Shown: one piece after another, positions 36,120 to 48,190 of the stretch
Layout of the letters: each line of letters starts with the position of its first letter
Numbering within the stretch: the stretch's first letter is position 1
Source of the DNA: Atherix ibis
Lineage: Eukaryota > Arthropoda > Insecta > Diptera > Athericidae
NCBI GenBank assembly: GCA_958298945.1
Contig: OY282605.1
Span: 9,819,811-9,883,810 of the forward strand
Length of the DNA: 64,000 nucleotides
Reading direction: 5' to 3'
The notes under the pieces: generated by a model
What the model was told of the DNA's origin: nothing
The model's input: the letters and a program-made list of their open reading frames with translations, nothing else
Databases searched by the model: none
Made by a program: the position numbers and the translations under genes

Positions 36120-36540
36120 TTCCCGAGTGAGAGTTTCTTCCACTGCTTCTTGGCCCTCTAAATATGTATTATGTCAACAAAACAAAGATGGAAACGTTGA
36201 GGCAACGTCGACGAGTATTTTGGAACTTTAAGATCACGATGAATTTGACTGTGTCTCGTTGAACTTTTTATAGCGAGAAACAGTAAAATTACGAGCGTAT
36301 GGAACTTTAAGATCACAATGGATAACACCATTCGCGAACATAAAAGGGAACATCGCCAATTATATAAAGTATTTTTGACTGAAGGGATTGGATTCAACGG
36401 GAAATTGAAGGATTGGTAGTGCCACTTGACCCTGATTACTAGTTCGTAAGTCCATATTGGTTTCAGTAGGTCATTGTAAACAAGTATTGTCTTATCTATA
36501 ATAAGCTTAGAATGTTCGTCTAGAAGTCGAAGCATTTGTC
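36120..36540 (-). pseudogene. Jockey-clade C-terminal fragment
   Basis: The minus-strand frame 36158-36535 (125 codons) begins LLDEHSKLIIDKTILVYNDL and continues LLKPIWTYELVIRVKW. This matches the conserved LYKAxLKPIWTYGIQLWG segment near the end of Jockey-type reverse transcriptase proteins. Near its end it has SQIHRDLKVPKYSS, resembling the conserved HRDLxIP motif of the same C-terminus. The segment between has drifted. Catalytic RT motifs are absent, so this is a 5'-truncated copy, as is usual for non-LTR retrotransposons, and later decayed. It lies beside the minisatellite at 36.8-38.4 kb. Confidence 0.7.
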
Positions 36541-36819
36541 AATATCGTCTTTTCAGTTTTAGTTTTTTATGTATTGTGTGTGGCTTCTTATGTTAAGCGT
36601 TTGTTTAAGTATCGAACTTTACTGACTACATAGAGGATAGTAAAAGTTACGTGGACACTTTTGCGTTCGTTACCTTTTATTCTACATTTGGTAAAGTAGT
36701 TTTGTAGAATTTCAATTTGAATTGGGAGAATTTCGGAGGCATGTTCAGGATTTTCACTGAAAGAAGACTGATACCAGTCTTATTTCTTTAGACACACCTC
36801 GTAAATTTTCTCTTATAGG

Positions 36820-38412
36820 TCCCTCATCGGAATAATATAAAAAAAGTCCTCTCTTTGAAATTTTACAATTATATATACAAGAGGATTCGCTTTGGAATGA
36901 TATGGACGGGGTTCTCTTTGGGGCCATATAAAAGAGATTCTCTTTCCGATATTATATAAGAGGTTCTCTCTTCAGAATGATATAAAGTAGGTTCCCTTTT
37001 AGTATGAAAATTCTTTCTGAAATTATAAAAAAGAGGTTATCCCTAGGGAATAATAGAAAAGAGGTTCTCTCTCTTTTGCCGGTTTGAATTCCACACATCA
37101 CCGCTTGGATGGTAGTCTAGTGCGCTAACGAATGTGCTACCGACACGGCAAAAAAGAGAGAACCTCCTACGCGTATTCCCAAAAAAAAAACCAGTTTTTC
37201 CTTTCCATTTCCTTATCCCGATATCTTTTGTCGACAAATGGCTTTCCGTGTCGTGGCGCTGATAATATACATTTCAGTACTAATGTTTCTTAAAATGATA
37301 ATAAAAAAATTAAAAAAGGAGGAATGATATAAAAGAGGTTCCATTTTTGGAATTATATGAAAAAGGTTTCCTTTTTGGAATAATATAAAAAGGGTTATTG
37401 TTTTAGAATGATATAAAAGAGGGTCCCATTTTTGAATATCAGAAAAGATAAAAATTTGTAATGATAAAAATTGGTTCTTTTGGAATAATATAAAGGCGGT
37501 TCATCTCTCTGGGTGCTAAAAGGGTTTCTCTCTTAGTAATTATATGAAAGAGGTTCCCTCTTCGGAATGATAAAATTCGATTCCTTTTGGAATGATATAA
37601 AGAAGGTGAACTTCTCGTGGTTCTAAAAAGGTTCCTATCTTAGGAATGGTATGAAAGAGGTTCCATCTAGAATGATATGAAAAGGTTCGCTCTTCGGAAT
37701 GATAAAAATAGGTTCCTTTTGGAATAATATGAAGGAGGTTCACTTCTCGGATTTCTAAAAGGGTTCCTCTTTAGGAACGATATGAAAATGGTTCCCTCCT
37801 AGAATCATATTAAGGAGGTTTCCTCTTCGGAATATTAGAAAAGAGGTTTTATTTTTGTGATGGTATAAAAAATGATCATTTTGGAATCAAGACGAAAGAG
37901 GTTCCCTTTTGTAATGATAAAAATTGGTTCCTTTTGGAATAATATAAAGGAGGTTCACTTCTCGGGGTTTTGAAAGGGATTCTCTCTTAGGAATGATATT
38001 AAAGAGGTTCCCTCATAGAATGATATTAAATTCGGAATGATAAAAATCTGTTTCTTTGGGAATGATATAAATGAGGTTCACTTATTGGGGTGCCACAAGG
38101 GTTTCTCATTTAGCAATTATATGAAAGTGGTTCCCTCCTAGAATGATATTAAAGAGATTTCCTCTTCGGAATGATATTAAAGAGGTACTCTCTTCGGAAT
38201 AATATAAAAGTGGTTTCTTTTTTTTGAATAATATAAAAGAGGTTCCCTTTTGGAATGTTAGAAAGGGGATTTTCTCTTTATAATGATATAAAATAGGTTC
38301 CTTTTTGGAATGATATTAAATAGGTTCCCTCTTCGGAATGATATAAAATAAGTTTCCTCTTTGGAATAATATTAATTATTGCCCCAATTTGGAATAATAT
38401 AAAAGAGGTTCA
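36820..38412 (+). repeat. ~27-bp minisatellite with higher-order structure
   Basis: A unit of the form ggaatgatataaaagaggtt followed by ccctctt is repeated with variation for about 1.6 kb. Between about 37460 and 38110 the units form longer groups. The words gataaaaattggttcctttt, ggaggttcacttctcgggg and ctaaaagggtttctctctta recur in fixed order, with the ggttcctttt word near 37472, 37579, 37711, 37925 and 38050. The array is interrupted at 37061-37310 by the inverted tRNA-like insert and unique sequence. Confidence 0.85.
37061..37166 (-). ncRNA. tRNA-like (SINE-type) sequence inside a 20-bp inverted repeat
   Basis: The arms gaggttctctctcttttgcc (37061-37080) and ggcaaaaaagagagaacctc (37147-37166) are inverted with one mismatch. 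On the minus strand the interior holds TAGCGCACTAG (37127-37117), fitting a polymerase III A box (TRGYNNANNNG). It then holds ATTCAAACC (37089-37081), one mismatch from the B box GWTCRANNC. Between them, ACTACCATCCAAGCGGT resembles the anticodon-arm region of tRNA-derived SINE heads. Box spacing is somewhat short and a full cloverleaf does not form cleanly. It is therefore a tRNA-derived repeat or pseudogene rather than a working tRNA. Confidence 0.4.
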
Positions 38413-40919
38413 ACCATATTAATCAGGGACAGTAGAATGACCTTTTTCTCCTTTTTTTAAGTAATTAACAAAGATCCTATAAGCGGAAGTGGTTATAAAA
38501 AAAATGCCCACTAATTTTTTTTATGTTTTTACTACACTAAAAAAACTTCTATTCAAACAGCAAAAAAAATTTATGTACATTTTCTGATGTGACCACAATT
38601 TCCTTGAAGCGAATCCAATTATTTTGATACAAGCACAGGACACTGATATATTCTGTTAACATGACTCAAAAGGATGCTATATTATTTTGATGGCCTAAGA
38701 TAAATCTTGTTTATTTTAAGTAAAATGTTCTATTACGAAGTAATATTACCGACAAAAAGGCTATTTTAATGAAAAGTTAATGGTAAAAAATTTGTTTAAG
38801 GACATTTATTTGAATATTTCATATATTTTTTTTTAAACAATTTTATATTTTTTAATCTATCTATAAAAGATAAACAACAAAAAACTTTACCGAAGATATT
38901 GTGAAAAAAAATCTTGAAAAAAGCACTTAAATTTTAAGGATCCTTAATCCTCAATATCTTTCTTTAAAAATACAATAATTCATATAACAAATTTAAATAA
39001 AATCGACCGAACAGTATCATAAAATTTAAATAAAAGATGATCTATAAAATGTTTATTCGTAATAAATCCACTTTGTTCTGTTATAATCTTTTGATGGAAG
39101 TACCAAACGAACCTCAACCATTCAACAATCTAAGCAGTCAACAAGACAACATTATAACGTCTTATATATAATAATGCCGATCTTTAAGGCTCTTAAACTT
39201 TTCTGTACATATTCTTGTAATATTTTTACATAAATTATAATATTTCGATGGAGAAATGGGGATGTGTTATTGCAAAAAAAAATTTGTTTCCTTCTTAATT
39301 TTTTTGGTTTGTTTTTATTATAGTGTGCTCAGTGGGGGGAAGTAGAAGACAGGGAAATTGAGAGTTTTTAGGTTACATTCTTGAACAAAGAAGACTACCG
39401 TGTATAAGCTACCGTGTGCTATTTTCGGTCGTCCTTGAATGTCGAAATGTTCCCATACGTACAGGTGTAATACATATAACCCGTGACTTAGGTTTATTGT
39501 TGCGGCTTCCTTAATGGATTTTCTTGGAATTTATGATAGTGTCATTACAAAGGATTTTAGGTAAATGAGTACTTCGAAAATGTTTAATCGATTTATTCCT
39601 CTACATGAAGGTAATCATATCGACTTAAAATAAATCTTATTTAACGCGAATTTTTTACATCTATTATTACCAACAAAAAAAAAACAATTTTCCATTATGA
39701 CATTTTGGTTTTTGGTTTTTGTTTTTGTTGTTTAACTTAAATTATATAAAATCAAAAGTTTTTTTAAAAAATCATCAAAATTTTGGAAGCATTAAAAATT
39801 TTATTTTTTCACACGATTCTCATTCGTTGGTTTTTTGTGTTTTTATGAATAAATTTTATGTTAGACACATCAGTTACGACATATTTAAATCGTTCTTCTC
39901 CATTTCTGTGACTCCACCAATAAGGGCATAATTATAAAAATGACAAAACTTTATAAAGTCAGCTATTAAGTCAGTCAGTTTAGTCAGTTTGATATCTTGT
40001 CACATAAATTTCAGTTGATTTAAGCCCACGCACAGACAATACATAAGATAACATATGCATTCATGTTTCTGGCTAATTAAATCTGTTATTATGAAATTTT
40101 TATTTTCAAAATAAAATATTTTTTTAAAAAAAAAATTGTGTTGGTAAAATTATACCTTCGTTTGTGAATAGGCAGGACAAGAAGAATACCTGGTAAAATT
40201 GAATCGATATTTTGCAAAATATCTAAAAACATGTATGATTTTCTACAGTGTAAATAAATGTAAGACTGCCAAAATAATATATGTTAAAACAACATTAAAT
40301 ATTTACGATTATATATTATTTGTTTGGAAGCAAAAAAAAAAACAAACTAAATCAAAAATCTTTAATAATATTATAACGAAATTCTGAGGTTATATACGAG
40401 TATCTATCCTTAACGAATAGTGAAAGGTGGAATTTCTGCTTATTTTAGGAAAATTTCATATTTGAAGGTAACATGTAGCACTGGTGCTAATATGAAAATT
40501 TGCGTAGGTTTATAACATTCCATCGAGGTAGATAGAGTTGGTTAAAATAGGTGCACTGCTGTCAATTCGATATTTTAAGATTTTCATAAATTTTCTTTTT
40601 ATCTACAATATTTTATTTTTTTTCTTCTTTAGTTTTTATTTCTACACCATACCTGGATAATAATTTTCAAGTTAATATCGAAGGTAGAAACTGATTAGTA
40701 ACTGATTTTTACCTAGCATTCAATACTTTGTCAAACGTAGTTTTTTAATGTATTTAATGGATTTTTTTATAAGTTTTTTTTTAAGGATTAATAAAATAAT
40801 CTTTAATTAACCAAGTAGACATTTTATAAAATTAATTCCCATTAGACGGAAATCTTATGAAAATGATGAGGATTAATTGAAAATATTTAAATAGAAATGA
40901 GAATATTTGAAATTTAAAA
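38413..40919. other. AT-rich DNA, no gene recognised
   Basis: Long A/T runs. Frames at 39719-39931 and 40199-40387 have the Phe/Ile/Lys/Asn bias of chance frames. A short gtcagt/ttagtcag run lies near 39972-39995. Confidence 0.4.
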
Positions 40920-40990
40920 AAAAATCATTTCTGAGTTGGAGATTTGAACCCACAACATTTCGTTCGTTTCCACTCCAGCCTAATCAAAAT
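40920..40990 (-). ncRNA. tRNA-like sequence, probable tRNA-derived repeat or pseudogene
   Basis: On the minus strand, AGGCTGGAGTGG (near 40980) is one inserted base away from the polymerase III A-box form TGGCNNAGTGG. GTGGGTTCAAATCTCC (B box at 40951-40938) is a near-perfect T-arm sequence. The boxes are about 35 bases apart, too close for a complete tRNA, and the acceptor stem does not close. No second copy with the same body was seen in the window. Confidence 0.35.
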
Positions 40991-41827
40991 ACTGTAAAAA
41001 AAAAAAACCAAAAACTATTTATCAACTAAAAAATTATGTTAAATCCTACTTAATTTGTGTATTTTTAGATTATTTCAAATTTAAAAAACTTACAGAAAAT
41101 TTTCTCATTTAAAAACGACTTTTTTTTTGAAGAAATACTACACAAAAATTTTTGCCCTAACAAAAAAAAATTCCCTACTGGCAATCCCCCTCATTCCCCT
41201 CATCCCTTAAACTCACTGTACAATTTTTCCTTATATGTAGTTTAGTAATTTTCATTATATTTAAAAATTTATTTTTGAGTGTTAAGCTGTCATTTTTTCA
41301 TCTTTAAGATCCGTCAAATCCTCTTTTTATATTTTTCCAGCAAAAAAAATCCTCATCTTATTATTTTTATTAAAACACTAATTTACCCATAAAAAAATTA
41401 CTTAAAATGCAGTACATAAAACTAACTATTATTGATCAATTTCGCATTAATAATTAGTAATACTTATCGAAACGAAATATGGACACCGCCAATAGGCTTC
41501 ATAGTTTTGGCGTTAAAAATATTCCCCTCGCATTTGTCTTAGAAGAGATCTTATATAAAAAAAATTTACTAGTCTTAGAGATCGGAATATACAAGCAAAC
41601 AAAAAAATCTGGATAATTTCGGTAAAAAAAAAAACCGAATTTTGATGACAGTTTGATAAGTCAGTGATAAAAGAAACAGAGAATTAATTTATTAAAAAAA
41701 AATTAATTTATTTTTCAGCATAGCCTCTTTTTAGCTTGATACGCCTCATCCAAGGATATTCCAACTTCTTTATACCATCCGTGAAGTCGAATTTGTGAAA
41801 TTATTTACGAATAAAGCTATACAATTT
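40991..41827. other. AT-rich DNA, no gene recognised
   Basis: Low-complexity A/T sequence with a C-rich patch near 41180-41215. Confidence 0.4.
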
Positions 41828-42692
41828 GTGATTCGGCAAGTAAAATAGAATAAAACACACTTAAAATTCAGATCTTAATAGGATTTATATTTTTCTTATA
41901 TTGCTTGGCTTGAACCTTATATTATTCACTAAATATAAGATAATTTAAATGTCTGCCACAGCACTTATTGCAGGACTTGAACCTTTTAAGGTAATTTTCA
42001 ATAGCTTTTTCGTATATTTCGAGCTGTAGTGGTCAATAAATGGGTATGTTGGTATTTAAATGCTCTCAAATTTCGAGATTCTCTGCCTTAATTCTCTGAT
42101 TTCTATCGCAAAAATAAAAGTTCGTTGGCGTCAAATCGCACGATCTTGCAGATCAATTGACATCATCAAATCCCCAAATTATGTGTTCTGGCAACTTTTT
42201 GCAAAATAAAACCAAAAAGTAACGTTTTGTGTGGTGTTCGACGTTGTTTTGTTGAAACCAGAAATAGTCTTGATTAAACACTTCAAAGTCAGACTAAAAA
42301 AATGTTGGTTTTTACATGGTCATATTGATCAGAATTGACGGTAACGCTCGCTCCTTCTTAATTTTCGAAGAAAAAAAAACGCATTTGGCCAAAATGTAAA
42401 CTAAACAACCACTATTTCGCAGATACAATGGATTCGCCATAGTCAATTGTGGATTTTCAGACGATTATGACGACCACATTCTGCTCTTAAAGAAAGACTC
42501 GTGGCCATGGCAAAATCGTCAGCTTTGTAGAAAATGTTTATAATTTAACGCATTATTTTTATCATTTTAACGATATTTTATGGAAAATGGCAAATCTTAA
42601 ACTAGCCGATAGTTATTTTGCTGGACACATATTTTTAACAGTTGTCAAACAACAGGGCTGTACTTTCCTAAACACAAAATGGACAACCCACG
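41828..42692 (-). mobile_element. WPPRSCDL-family transposon with both inverted repeats, minus strand
   Basis: Ends: acaatttgtgattcggcaag (from 41820) and cctaaacacaaaatggacaa (to about 42689) are inverted versions of the family terminus. The imperfect palindrome TTTAACAGTTGTCAAA is at 42634-42649. In minus-strand order the relic has remnants of the first block (near 42450), FQQNDVEHHTKR-type second block (near 42230-42260) and the third block at 42128-42165 with cggttgg-free drift. A C-terminal tail at about 41945-42005 reads EKAIENYLKRFKSCNK then CCGRHLNY. At ~0.87 kb it is internally deleted relative to a 1.3-kb element and has no open frame. Confidence 0.65.
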
Positions 42693-44923
42693 CTAAGAGA
42701 ACACATGTGAAAATAAAAATAAAATTTAATTCATAAGAAAAAAATCTGAACAAAAACTTGGAAGAGTATATAAAGTCCCCATTCCGTTCATGGCTAGAAT
42801 TCCGATCCTCCGCAGAGGCAATATGCTCCACCTAACTAACGCCCAATGACGAACGAGTGTGAAACACTTGTTATCATGTAAATTATGCCATGCCACAATA
42901 AAATGAGATGAAAATTTTTGTCTTGTTCTGTTTTTTATTTTTTTTTATTCTTAACACTAGTGTGTAATCCTATTCCTTAGTTATAAGATAGTAGTAACAA
43001 GTGTAAAATCGATGCTGATGGTTGTACATATTTTTTCCAAGCCCGTTTCATCCATGATTTAAGAGCGTTCCGTCTTGTTCGGGGCTGCAGTTCGTATCCG
43101 GACGACGTGTAAATACAGGCCATGCAGGCATTCAAGAATACCACAAAAGAATGATTAATGAATATTCATTTGAATTCTAGGCCTTATGCTCGTTCTTTTC
43201 GAAGCCATTTCTTCATTAGTAACTCAACTTGACTCTTGGATTCGGAATTATTTTGTTAAATTCTATTCTGCACCAGTCGCATGACAAAAAAAATGTTCTC
43301 TTACAGTAACAGACAATGCAGTGTGCGTGCGTCAGGTTACATATGCACTTTGTGTAATTCTGGCATTTTAGAAGTATTCTGGGTTGAGCAGGTCAAACAG
43401 AAAACTGCTAGGATGAACCAGGGACTGATTGCCCTTATCGGGCCTGCAAGTATATTTTCCTCACAGACTGAAGAGTCTGGAAAAGTTTGCTGAAGTAGGC
43501 TGTGCACAGAACAAGAGTGCAACGCGGCACTGCAGGCAGGCCATTGTCTGAATAAGTAGTCAGTCAGCCTCTTCGTTGTATTTTTGCTCAACCAGCATTT
43601 GGCCAAGTGCAGATTTTCATCCACAAACGAGTACCAGCAAAATTGCAAGCCAACTAATACTTGCACTTGAATGCACATCCACTTGCAAGTATCACTTATC
43701 ACACACCCTACAATATTCGCCGCACCCGCCTAACAGACGCTTATCCACACAATCACATTATGACTCGAATGCACGGTCGTCTTGGTATTGAACTGGACAA
43801 AGCCGCTTTTATATTAGACTTACCCAGTTAACTGGTAGACCTACAATATCAAACTGGATTCAAATCGATCAGAATTCAAAACAGTAGCAAAAATAACAGG
43901 CAACAAAGAAAAACATCGAATCTAGCAACAACGACCGAAGGAGTTGGAATCCGTCAATCGAGTATGTCCTTTGGCAATATTCAAAGCAGCAAAAAAAAAC
44001 TCAAGATTTTTTTGTATAGAGTGTCTCCTGACTTGGCGATTGCCTACGCCATCTGCCACAACAAACCGGTGCGGACACAGTGTAAATGCAGAACTTGTGC
44101 AAAACCAACAAGAACGTGGTCAGTTCGAAGGTGTTTTGCGGCCGAACACACATTAAGGCAGAGACTTCCGATGTACAAATGACGACGGTGTGAGCGTGCT
44201 TACTTCCGGTGCAATCACTTTCGTTCGGTCATTTGGCCTCTCGACTCACTGACCATTATTGCAGCCAATGACCGTCATAGCCCCCGAGAGATCCAAAGAT
44301 TGTTTTATGGCAGCTACTTGCAGACTCGTTTCTGTTGTGCTTCTGATGATGATACCGAGTATCGAGCGTAAGGGGTAAATAAATAGCAATCTTCAAACCA
44401 ATCCCGAACACGACAGCACGATTCCAATTTGTTTCTTTCGAGCTGTATGACAAACAAATAGACTAACAATACTCCTATCAATGTTCGATGTTTATTTATT
44501 TTTACCTGCCCATATGCAAGGTAGCCTCTAATCTTAACGGCCACTCTATGTACAGTGTAAGAGAAGTCCCATATCAGTTGTGTTTCGCTCAAGGAGGACG
44601 AAACGCTAGTCAATCACTTCTTACGTATTATATGGGATTTTACGTGGAAAATTTCCATTTTATTTTCAGTTGTTAGCCTTGAACAAATATACAACGTTGG
44701 ATCGTTCAAATGCTTCTGTTGACAAATATTGTACATGCTGTTCGGCATTATAGACGAGGATCTTCGGCAGTATTTTTATTGCCTTTAAAAGACACATTTT
44801 GAATATAAAGAAAATTCTATTAAAAAAAAAAACAAGAAATTGATTTTTAAGTATTTTTTTCCCATTTTTAATGGAATTTTTTTGTTGATTTTTTCTTGAA
44901 ATTTTATTCATTTATTGACAACT
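42693..44923. other. GC-richer unassigned block
   Basis: From about 43000 to 44650 the sequence is markedly less AT-rich than the rest of the window. It carries overlapping frames on both strands. The longest is 121 codons minus, 43337-43702, Cys/Ser-rich; two overlapping plus-strand frames lie at 43944-44182. None shows a domain I recognise, and competing frames on opposite strands argue against a simple exon. An AT box (ttttatatta, 43808-43817) is followed by AAC/AGC-rich sequence that resembles a fly 5' untranslated leader. The block may be a gene promoter or first-exon region, or an unidentified element. Confidence 0.3.
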
Positions 44924-46502
44924 CCAATTTGTTCTACGGAAAGTTAAGTTAAATAAGATCCACTTTAAATTCAGGTTTCGATGAAATTTTTATTCCATTA
45001 TATTTATTGGATTTTGCCATTTTATTCAAATATCCGACATCAGACTTCTTACAGGACTCGATTCTTTTGAGGTGCTGCTATTCGCCTATTACTTGACGGA
45101 TGTCCATTTTGAAATGCTCTAAAATTTAAGTATTATACCTGCGTAACCAGGCACGATCCTGGAGGACAATTGATAACACGGAATATCAAAATATATTCCA
45201 CGATCCACGGAATATCAAAATGACGCGTCCTGGCAACTTTTCGTGAAATCAAGGCAAAATTTGTCATGTTGTGTGGCTTCAAATCATCAAGTTCAGAACA
45301 AAAAAAAAAATTAAATTCAGTCGGAAAAAAATTCGGTTACCAAACGACTATAGCGATTAGAATTTAAAGAAATACTTCTTCATTTTCAAAGAAATATGAT
45401 CCAATGACGACCAAAATTCCAGTAATCAAATAGTTACTTTCCGCGGATAGAGTGGCTTCTCTACAGTTAGTTGTGCTTTTGATAATCTACTCTTAGAGGG
45501 TGAAACGTGAAATATTAGTTTGATATTTAGGCAAACGACGTCAAATCGTACGATCTTCGCTCAAAATTACGCGTTCTGTGAAGTTTTCCCGGAATAAATC
45601 TAAAAATTGCCATTTTATTTAGCTTGTGGCAAAGTTTCAAAGAGACTATCCGTAAAATATGCAAATTCAGGGTAAATTGGTAAGGGTTTCCCCTTCTTCA
45701 TAAATACGGACTGTCAGTTTTTGCGGCTACAATGGCTTATCCACAGTCTGTTGTGTGTTTTAAGATCCTCATTTACAGCAATTTTGCTTATTGCCGTAAC
45801 TACCAAATGAAAAATGAGCCTCAATAATCCTCTTTTTGGAAGCGCATATTCACCAGATTTGTAGAAAGCTTTAGAATTTTACCACAGTTTGTTGTGCATT
45901 TTCATAGCTCCATAATTTGCGTCGGATTTTGTTTAATCACGTATCCACTAAGTAAGAAATGAGCCTCATTTTGACGACCATAATCTCCTCTTAGAAGGCG
46001 AAACGTGAAATATTAGTTCGATATTTAGTCAAACGGCGTCAAATCGCACGATCTTGCAGGTCAATTAACAAAACAAAATCTTAAAATTATGCCTTCTGTG
46101 AATTTTTCTCGCAATAAAACTTAAAATTGTCATTTTATGTAGCTTGTAAAAATCTGCAAATTCATACAAAAAAAAACGTCCATAATGTTCAGAAATGACG
46201 GTAAAGGTCTCCCATGCTTTATTTTCAAATAAATACGCGACAATAACACCTTTAGACGGAAATTCATGTCAAACAATCACTCCACAGACAGTTGTGGCTT
46301 CTCCACAGTCAGTTGTGGGCTTTAAGAACCTCATTAACGGCAATTTTGCTTATTGCCGTATCTACCGAGTAAGAAATAAGCCTCTTTTTGGGTGCGCAGC
46401 TTCATCAGATTTGTAGAAAGTTTTAAAATTTTATCACGTTGTTCGGTGACATATATGTTTGGCAGCTGTCAGATGACAAGTCTGTACTCTCCGAGCCTCA
46501 AA
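44924..46502 (-). mobile_element. composite WPPRSCDL-family relic with three catalytic segments, minus strand
   Basis: The left end at 44924-44948 (ccaatttgttctacggaaag) and the right end near 46475-46500 (gtactctccgagcctcaaat) fit the family inverted repeat. An imperfect palindrome, TTTGGCAGCTGTCAGA, lies at 46458-46473. The minus-strand C-terminal tail at 45040-45085 reads QHLKRIESCKKSDVGYLN. The third catalytic block, or its degraded form, appears three times: near 45150-45175, 45535-45560 and 46035-46065. Stretches matching the second-block and serine-rich regions lie between them (for example 45700-45790 and 46290-46370). Repeated segments include cttattgccgta, cctctttttgg and aaatgagcctc. 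No frame is open, so it is a dead element with internal duplications or successive insertions. Confidence 0.6.
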
Positions 46503-46559
46503 TTTGATAACAATTTATTATGTTATTACGAACATTAAAGAGGATATTTTCAATTTTGC

Positions 46560-46865
46560 GGATGATCTTGAATTGTAATGTCCTCAAAATTCAATTCCAT
46601 ACGTCCAAATTGCCCTTATTCTATTAAAAGTTTATTATTTAATGTTAGTTGCGAATGATTGTCCAATAGTAAAATGTTTTCAGGTCATTTATGTCTAGTA
46701 TGTGTGCAAATTATGCTCATTTACTCTCAAACTCCATCTCGTAATACAGAATGGAAGATTGTGGATATATCAACCTTAGAATCAGCAATAATAGCCTTAG
46801 AATCAGATGGAATACTATGTAAAATGGGACCAAACAAATTGCCCTGTGGAACTCCAGGGAAATTT
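46560..46865 (-). pseudogene. Jockey-clade reverse transcriptase fragment
   Basis: Closely related to 60400-60820 in the same orientation. Shared words include agttcaattccat, cgtccaaat/tgcccaaat, ttgtccaggtaac/ttgtccaatag and the RT block. On the minus strand from about 46861, PGVPQGNLFGPILHSI corresponds to the GVSQGSLVGPIFYKFY of the larger copy. It is followed directly by PSDSKAIIADSKVDIS, so the segment containing the FADD box is shortened or altered. The fragment starts abruptly next to a T-rich tract. It is a deletion-ridden remnant. Confidence 0.7.
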
Positions 46866-48190
46866 TTTTTCTTTTTTTTCTTTTAAGTAAAATTTAAAAT
46901 TATTGATTTTTTATACAATTTTTTATGATTTTTAGGTAAGTTCTTTGGTATTTTTTTTATAATGAAAATCATTTTGTGAGCATTTTTTTTAATAAAAAAG
47001 AAATTCTTATTTTCTTGATGTTATTTGTGTTCTTAAAGAAATTCTCATAAAAATTTTGGTACAGAAAAAAAAACTCGTAATCATTTCGAGTTAACAAAAA
47101 ATAGAAAATTTACAAAAATAAAAAAAAGAGCTTGAGTTAAATTCCAAAGCAGTGAAATATAATCGAAATTTTGTACTAGAACAATAAAAAGCGAGTTGAA
47201 AAGGATCGAATCGAATCCCAGAAATAATACGAGAATAAACTGAACAAAAATGTACTCGTATAATAACTAAACTGAAATAAGTGATCCGAACACAAATCAA
47301 CAACTATACAAAAAGGACACGACGAACCAAATGAATTCCAAATGTTCCAAAACGAATAAACGGAAAATATTGTATCTTCGGTATCCGTAAAAGATACTAA
47401 GAGGTAAGAATAATTTTACACTTTTATAGCTTTCATTTATTGCAGGGCATACCAACTCTAAACTCGACAGATGAGCTCGTCGTTCGTAGTCCTTTTTGGA
47501 AACTTTCTAGTGCCGAACTCAAACCGGATTTCTAAACATTTCGTAGAATATATTATCATATGGAACAGAGAATAGAAACGACGAGTGGTGAATATAGCAG
47601 ACGTTTACAGTGTAAGGATATATAGCATAAGGAAACAAAATCGTATTCGCATATTTGTTCGAAACAATACGAATTGGAAAGACAGTCGTAACATTTGGCC
47701 TTGCTCTGAATACGAAATTATGTTCGAAAATTAACACTTAATCCTCGTAAAAATAAATTTTATTTCATTGTTTTTTCGCTTAGTGACACAAATTCCTTAA
47801 AATTTGTCGTTTCCAAGGCATTTATTTTCAACAGTAAAAACGATATACTCGCAAAAAGGATAAATTTTTTAGAAAGGAAAACTTTTCAAATTTTCAACAT
47901 ATTTTTTTTGGTTTTTTTTTTCTAATATATTTTTGTTGGGTTTTACACCCTTACCACCACCCCACCCCCCTTTTTTTGTCGGCATGTTATTGTGATAGTG
48001 TCCTGACTGTGATATGACTGGAATTTATCGAAAACTGATAGGCAAATATCAACAGTGTTTTTTATATTGGAATTTTTTTTTCCTGTTTACTCTAACAACA
48101 ACAAAAAAGAACAGGATAAATTCCGGATGTTGTACATAATATACACAAGGTAAAGGTAAATTATGGTGGGTGTGGTTTCTTACTTAGTCC
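46866..48190. other. AT-rich DNA, no gene recognised
   Basis: Poly-T and poly-A tracts and short chance frames on the minus strand. A CCACCACCCCACCCCCC run lies near 47955-47970. No transposon motif recognised. Confidence 0.4.

Noticed and set aside
36820..38412. Minisatellite considered as a CRISPR-like array
   Set aside because: Units are diverged and directly adjacent with no unique spacers, and the DNA is eukaryotic in character.
43337..43702. 121-codon Cys-rich minus-strand frame, considered as a secreted peptide
   Set aside because: Cysteine spacing is irregular, there is no signal peptide at its start, and a competing plus-strand frame covers part of it.
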